Shown: piece after piece, positions 60,021-64,000 of the stretch
How the letters are laid out: each line of letters opens with the position of its first letter
Numbering within the stretch: position 1 is the stretch's first letter
NCBI RefSeq assembly: GCF_030297595.1
Contig: NZ_AP028138.1
Coordinates: 682,001-746,000 of the forward strand
Length of the DNA stretch: 64,000 nt
Direction: 5' to 3'
From: Polynucleobacter sp. HIN7
GTDB lineage: Bacteria > Pseudomonadota > Gammaproteobacteria > Burkholderiales > Burkholderiaceae
Made by a program: the position numbers and the translations under genes
Notes under the pieces: generated by a model
The model's input: only the letters and a program-made list of their open reading frames with translations
Databases searched by the model: none
What the model was told of the DNA's origin: nothing

Positions 60021-61435
60021 GGTAATACCTTACCTGGGTTCATGATGTTCTTGGGGTCTAGAGCGGATTTAATAGAGCGCATCAGTTGGTGCGCCACCGA
60101 TCCACGATGAGCCTCTAGGTCGGGGAGTTTGAGTTGCCCAATGCCATGCTCTGCCGAAATGGAGCCATGGTGTTTCTCGACCTGAGAATAGACCACATCA
60201 TGAATGGCTGCTTCATGAGCGCGATTGAACTCGCTAGGATTTATCCCAAGTGGCGGAGCAATGTTGTAATGCAAATTACCGTCACCCAAATGCCCAAAAT
60301 TGATAATACGCACCCCAGCAAATTGATCCCGAATCAGTCGATCAGTCTCAGTGATAAAGGCATCAAGACCTGAGATTGGTAGCGAGATATCGTGTTTTAG
60401 ATTGGCGCCTTCTTGCGCTTGTGCCATCGTGATGTGCTCACGCATGGTCCAAAACGATTGGGCTTGCGAGAGATTGCTCGCAATCACCGCATCACTCGCA
60501 ATACCTGCTTCAAAGGCAGACTCAAGAACCTGTTCCATCAAGTTACGCGCATGTTCTTCACCTTCATGATCCGATAACTCGACTAAGACCGTATAAAGAG
60601 GGTCATTGGCAAGAGGGTTTTTCATGTGGGGAAATTGCTTGGCAGTGAGGTCCAAGGAGTCCTTTGACATCATTTCAAAGCCAGTGAGTAGGGCGGCAGT
60701 GCGTTTCTGAAAAAGACTGAGCAACTCAATCGTCGCCGGAATATTTGGGACAGCTACTAAAGCAGTCCATTGGGTCACTGGCAAGGGATATAGCTTCATC
60801 ACCGCGGCGGTAATGATGCCAAGACACCCCTCGGAACCAATATATAAATCACGCAGATCAAATCCGGTGTTGTCCTTGCGTAAGCTCCGCAGACCATGCA
60901 GGATCTCACCTTGGGCAGTGACTACTTCGAGGCCTAAACACAGTTCGCGGGCATTGCCATAGCGCAGCACATTAGTACCACCCGCATTGGTGGCCAGATT
61001 GCCACCAATTTGACAGCTTCCTTGAGCACCAAGACTGAGCGGAAACAAAAATCCCTGTGTCTTGGCAGCCTCTTGTAAGGTTTGCAAAATGCAACCTGAC
61101 TCGACCACCATGGTTTGGTTGCTCGGATTAATTTCACGGATCGTATTCATCCGCTTGAGATTCAAAACTATTTGCTGGCCCGAGTCATTGGGGGTTGCCG
61201 CTCCGCACATACTGGTATTGCCGCCTTGCGGAACAATGGAAATCGACGCTTGATCGCACGCTTTGACGATCTTGGCAACCTCTTCGGTTGTTTTGGGAAG
61301 TAAAACAGCGAGTGCTTTGCCGTGATAGCGATTGCGCCAATCACTCAGATAGGGCGCTTGATCATTGGGGTCGACCAATACATAAGCATTTCCAACAATC
61401 GACTGACAGTGTGAAATGAATTCGGAGTGATTCAT
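60017..61435 (-). CDS. FAD-linked oxidase, D-2-hydroxyacid dehydrogenase type
   Basis: A 472-residue flavoprotein of the GlcD/D-lactate/D-2-hydroxyglutarate dehydrogenase family. The FAD-binding part includes VPQGGNTSMCGAA (68-80) and GSCQIGGNLATNAGG (about 141-155); the C-terminal part includes NFGHLGDGNLHYN and SAEHGIGQLK. It oxidises a D-2-hydroxy acid, passing electrons to an acceptor. The exact substrate is not known. It overlaps the phosphatase gene by four bases. Confidence 0.9.
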   Translation of the reverse strand: MNHSEFISHCQSIVGNAYVLVDPNDQAPYLSDWRNRYHGKALAVLLPKTTEEVAKIVKACDQASISIVPQGGNTSMCGAATPNDSGQQIVLNLKRMNTIREINPSNQTMVVESGCILQTLQEAAKTQGFLFPLSLGAQGSCQIGGNLATNAGGTNVLRYGNARELCLGLEVVTAQGEILHGLRSLRKDNTGFDLRDLYIGSEGCLGIITAAVMKLYPLPVTQWTALVAVPNIPATIELLSLFQKRTAALLTGFEMMSKDSLDLTAKQFPHMKNPLANDPLYTVLVELSDHEGEEHARNLMEQVLESAFEAGIASDAVIASNLSQAQSFWTMREHITMAQAQEGANLKHDISLPISGLDAFITETDRLIRDQFAGVRIINFGHLGDGNLHYNIAPPLGINPSEFNRAHEAAIHDVVYSQVEKHHGSISAEHGIGQLKLPDLEAHRGSVAHQLMRSIKSALDPKNIMNPGKVLP

Positions 61436-61444
61436 GGGATGATT

Positions 61445-61831
61445 CTAGTGCTTTGCTTCATCAGCCGCTTTTGCCTTAGCCGCCGCCTTAATGGGTTTGA
61501 GATACAACAGTAAGGCAATAAAAACCGTTACCGATAGGATGAGTTCCAGGATGGCCATCCACATATTCCAACCGGGTTCGGTAATCCGGGTTAAGGCTTC
61601 GGTGGTGTAAATCAGAATCGCCATGCTGCTCCATTGCATGGTGTACACATTCGCGCGCCATACCCCTGGCAACATGATGATTAAAGGTACTGCTTTTAGC
61701 ACCAACCATGAGCCCCCGGGACGCAGCGGTGAAATGATCCATTCCCAAGCAACGCACAACACAATTAAATCAACGATTGCGGCACTGGCAATCAGCACAT
61801 ACTTATTTTTTTTCAGTAATCCACTCAGCAT
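61445..61831 (-). CDS. DUF2069 membrane protein
   Basis: A 128-residue membrane protein with four helices, including VLKAVPLIIMLPGVWR, the DUF2069 signature. The C-terminus is lysine/alanine rich. Function unknown. It starts three bases after wrbA ends on the same strand, so the pair is an operon. Confidence 0.85.
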   Translation of the reverse strand: MLSGLLKKNKYVLIASAAIVDLIVLCVAWEWIISPLRPGGSWLVLKAVPLIIMLPGVWRANVYTMQWSSMAILIYTTEALTRITEPGWNMWMAILELILSVTVFIALLLYLKPIKAAAKAKAADEAKH

Positions 61832-61834
61832 GAT

Positions 61835-63340
<1,506 letters not shown>

Positions 63341-63355
63341 TGCCATAATGATGGT

Positions 63356-64000
63356 ATGTCTGGAAATACGTTAGGTCTTCTATTTACTGTAACCACCTTT
63401 GGTGAGTCGCACGGTCCTGCAATTGGTGCGGTGGTGGATGGTTGTCCCCCAGGAATGGAACTATCGGTCGATGATATTCAGGTGGATCTGGATCGTCGCA
63501 AGCCAGGTACCTCGCGCCATGTAACCCAACGCAAAGAAGAGGACAAGGTCGAGATTTTGTCTGGCGTCTTTGAAGGCAAAACCACGGGTACCCCCATTTG
63601 TTTGTTGATTCGCAATACCGATCAACGCAGCCAAGATTACAGCGAGATTTTGCAGACCTTTCGTCCAGGTCACGCTGATTACACCTATCACTATAAATAT
63701 GGCTTTCGAGACCCGCGCGGTGGCGGGCGCTCCTCAGCACGTTTAACCGCCCCCGTGGTTGCAGCCGCAGCAATCGCAAAAAAATGGTTGCGGGAACACT
63801 ACGGTACTCAAATCGTGGCACATATGAGCCAACTGGGTGAAATTGCCATTCCATTCGAAGATGCAAAAGAAATTGCTCGCAATCCATTCTTTGCCCCGAA
63901 TGCCAGCATCATTCCGAAGCTCGAAGAGTATATGGATCAACTCCGTAAAGCCGGGGATTCGTGTGGAGCCAAAATTGAGGTTGTGGCTCACCAAGTACCC
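63356..64000 (+). CDS. aroC: Chorismate synthase (partial)
   Basis: The start is an ATG at 63356; 215 codons run to the edge with no stop. [20 protein letters not shown] opens the protein, with [20 protein letters not shown] and [17 protein letters not shown] further in. It makes chorismate from EPSP using reduced FMN, the last common step of aromatic synthesis. The C-terminal part lies outside the window. Confidence 0.96.
   Translation, partial: MSGNTLGLLFTVTTFGESHGPAIGAVVDGCPPGMELSVDDIQVDLDRRKPGTSRHVTQRKEEDKVEILSGVFEGKTTGTPICLLIRNTDQRSQDYSEILQTFRPGHADYTYHYKYGFRDPRGGGRSSARLTAPVVAAAAIAKKWLREHYGTQIVAHMSQLGEIAIPFEDAKEIARNPFFAPNASIIPKLEEYMDQLRKAGDSCGAKIEVVAHQVP

Overview
The window looks like a chromosomal segment of a betaproteobacterium, most likely Burkholderiaceae and Polynucleobacter-like. 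The base composition is moderate, genes are packed tightly with many 1-4 nt overlaps, and the housekeeping and transport families fit a small freshwater-type genome. This placement rests on gene content and style only. No rRNA, tRNA, CRISPR array, transposase or prophage gene was seen. No gene-free stretch exceeds 300 bases; the longest, 42499-42768, holds the promoter and leader of an HU gene.

Layout. 0-13 kb: a cut-off 3-hydroxyacyl-CoA dehydrogenase, a serine-glyoxylate-type aminotransferase, cbpA/cbpM, darP, a tungstate-binding protein with its divergent ModE-like regulator, an FMN-dependent lactate dehydrogenase family enzyme, a haloacid dehalogenase, small metal and sugar transport proteins, selD, and several small envelope proteins. 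13-17.9 kb: ChaN-like protein, MEKHLA protein, Fe-S photolyase, methyltransferase and thioredoxin 2. 17.9-20 kb: a five-gene metal-handling operon (CzcI-like secreted protein, CusF-like protein, unknown outer-membrane-like protein, periplasmic HMA protein, MerT-like membrane protein). 20-26 kb: a complete Mrp cation/proton antiporter operon behind a leader that can fold.

26-36 kb is an iron and heme block. A Fur-box promoter faces right into a 32-residue membrane peptide, hemP and tonB. A second promoter, with a perfect Fur palindrome in its spacer, drives the heme receptor, heme-handling protein and heme ABC transporter. Leftward from the first Fur box lie an unknown small protein, an MFS transporter and a SenB-type glycosyltransferase. 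36-43 kb: Dps, a glyoxalase-fold protein, GNAT, a Kef-type antiporter, a DUF3300 lipoprotein, a Rap1a/Tai-like protein, an EamA exporter and HU.

43-59.5 kb holds two complete RND heavy-metal efflux systems. The first (43.1-49.2 kb) is AT-rich and preceded by a CzcI-like protein. The second (53.4-59.5 kb) ends in a P-II-like protein and sits divergent to an SbtA bicarbonate transporter. Between them lie an FAD protein, a lipoprotein, a frameshifted patatin remnant and a Tat-exported metallo-beta-lactamase-fold protein. 59.5-64 kb: histidine phosphatase, FAD-linked oxidase, DUF2069 protein, WrbA, a YihY-family protein and the start of aroC.

Taken together the segment is strong in metal homeostasis: uptake of heme and perhaps tungstate, Fur control, and export of copper- or zinc-type ions. 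The least described parts are the five-gene metal operon, the Fur-linked MFS/SenB pair, the P-II protein fused into the efflux operon, and the structured leaders upstream of mrpA and HU.
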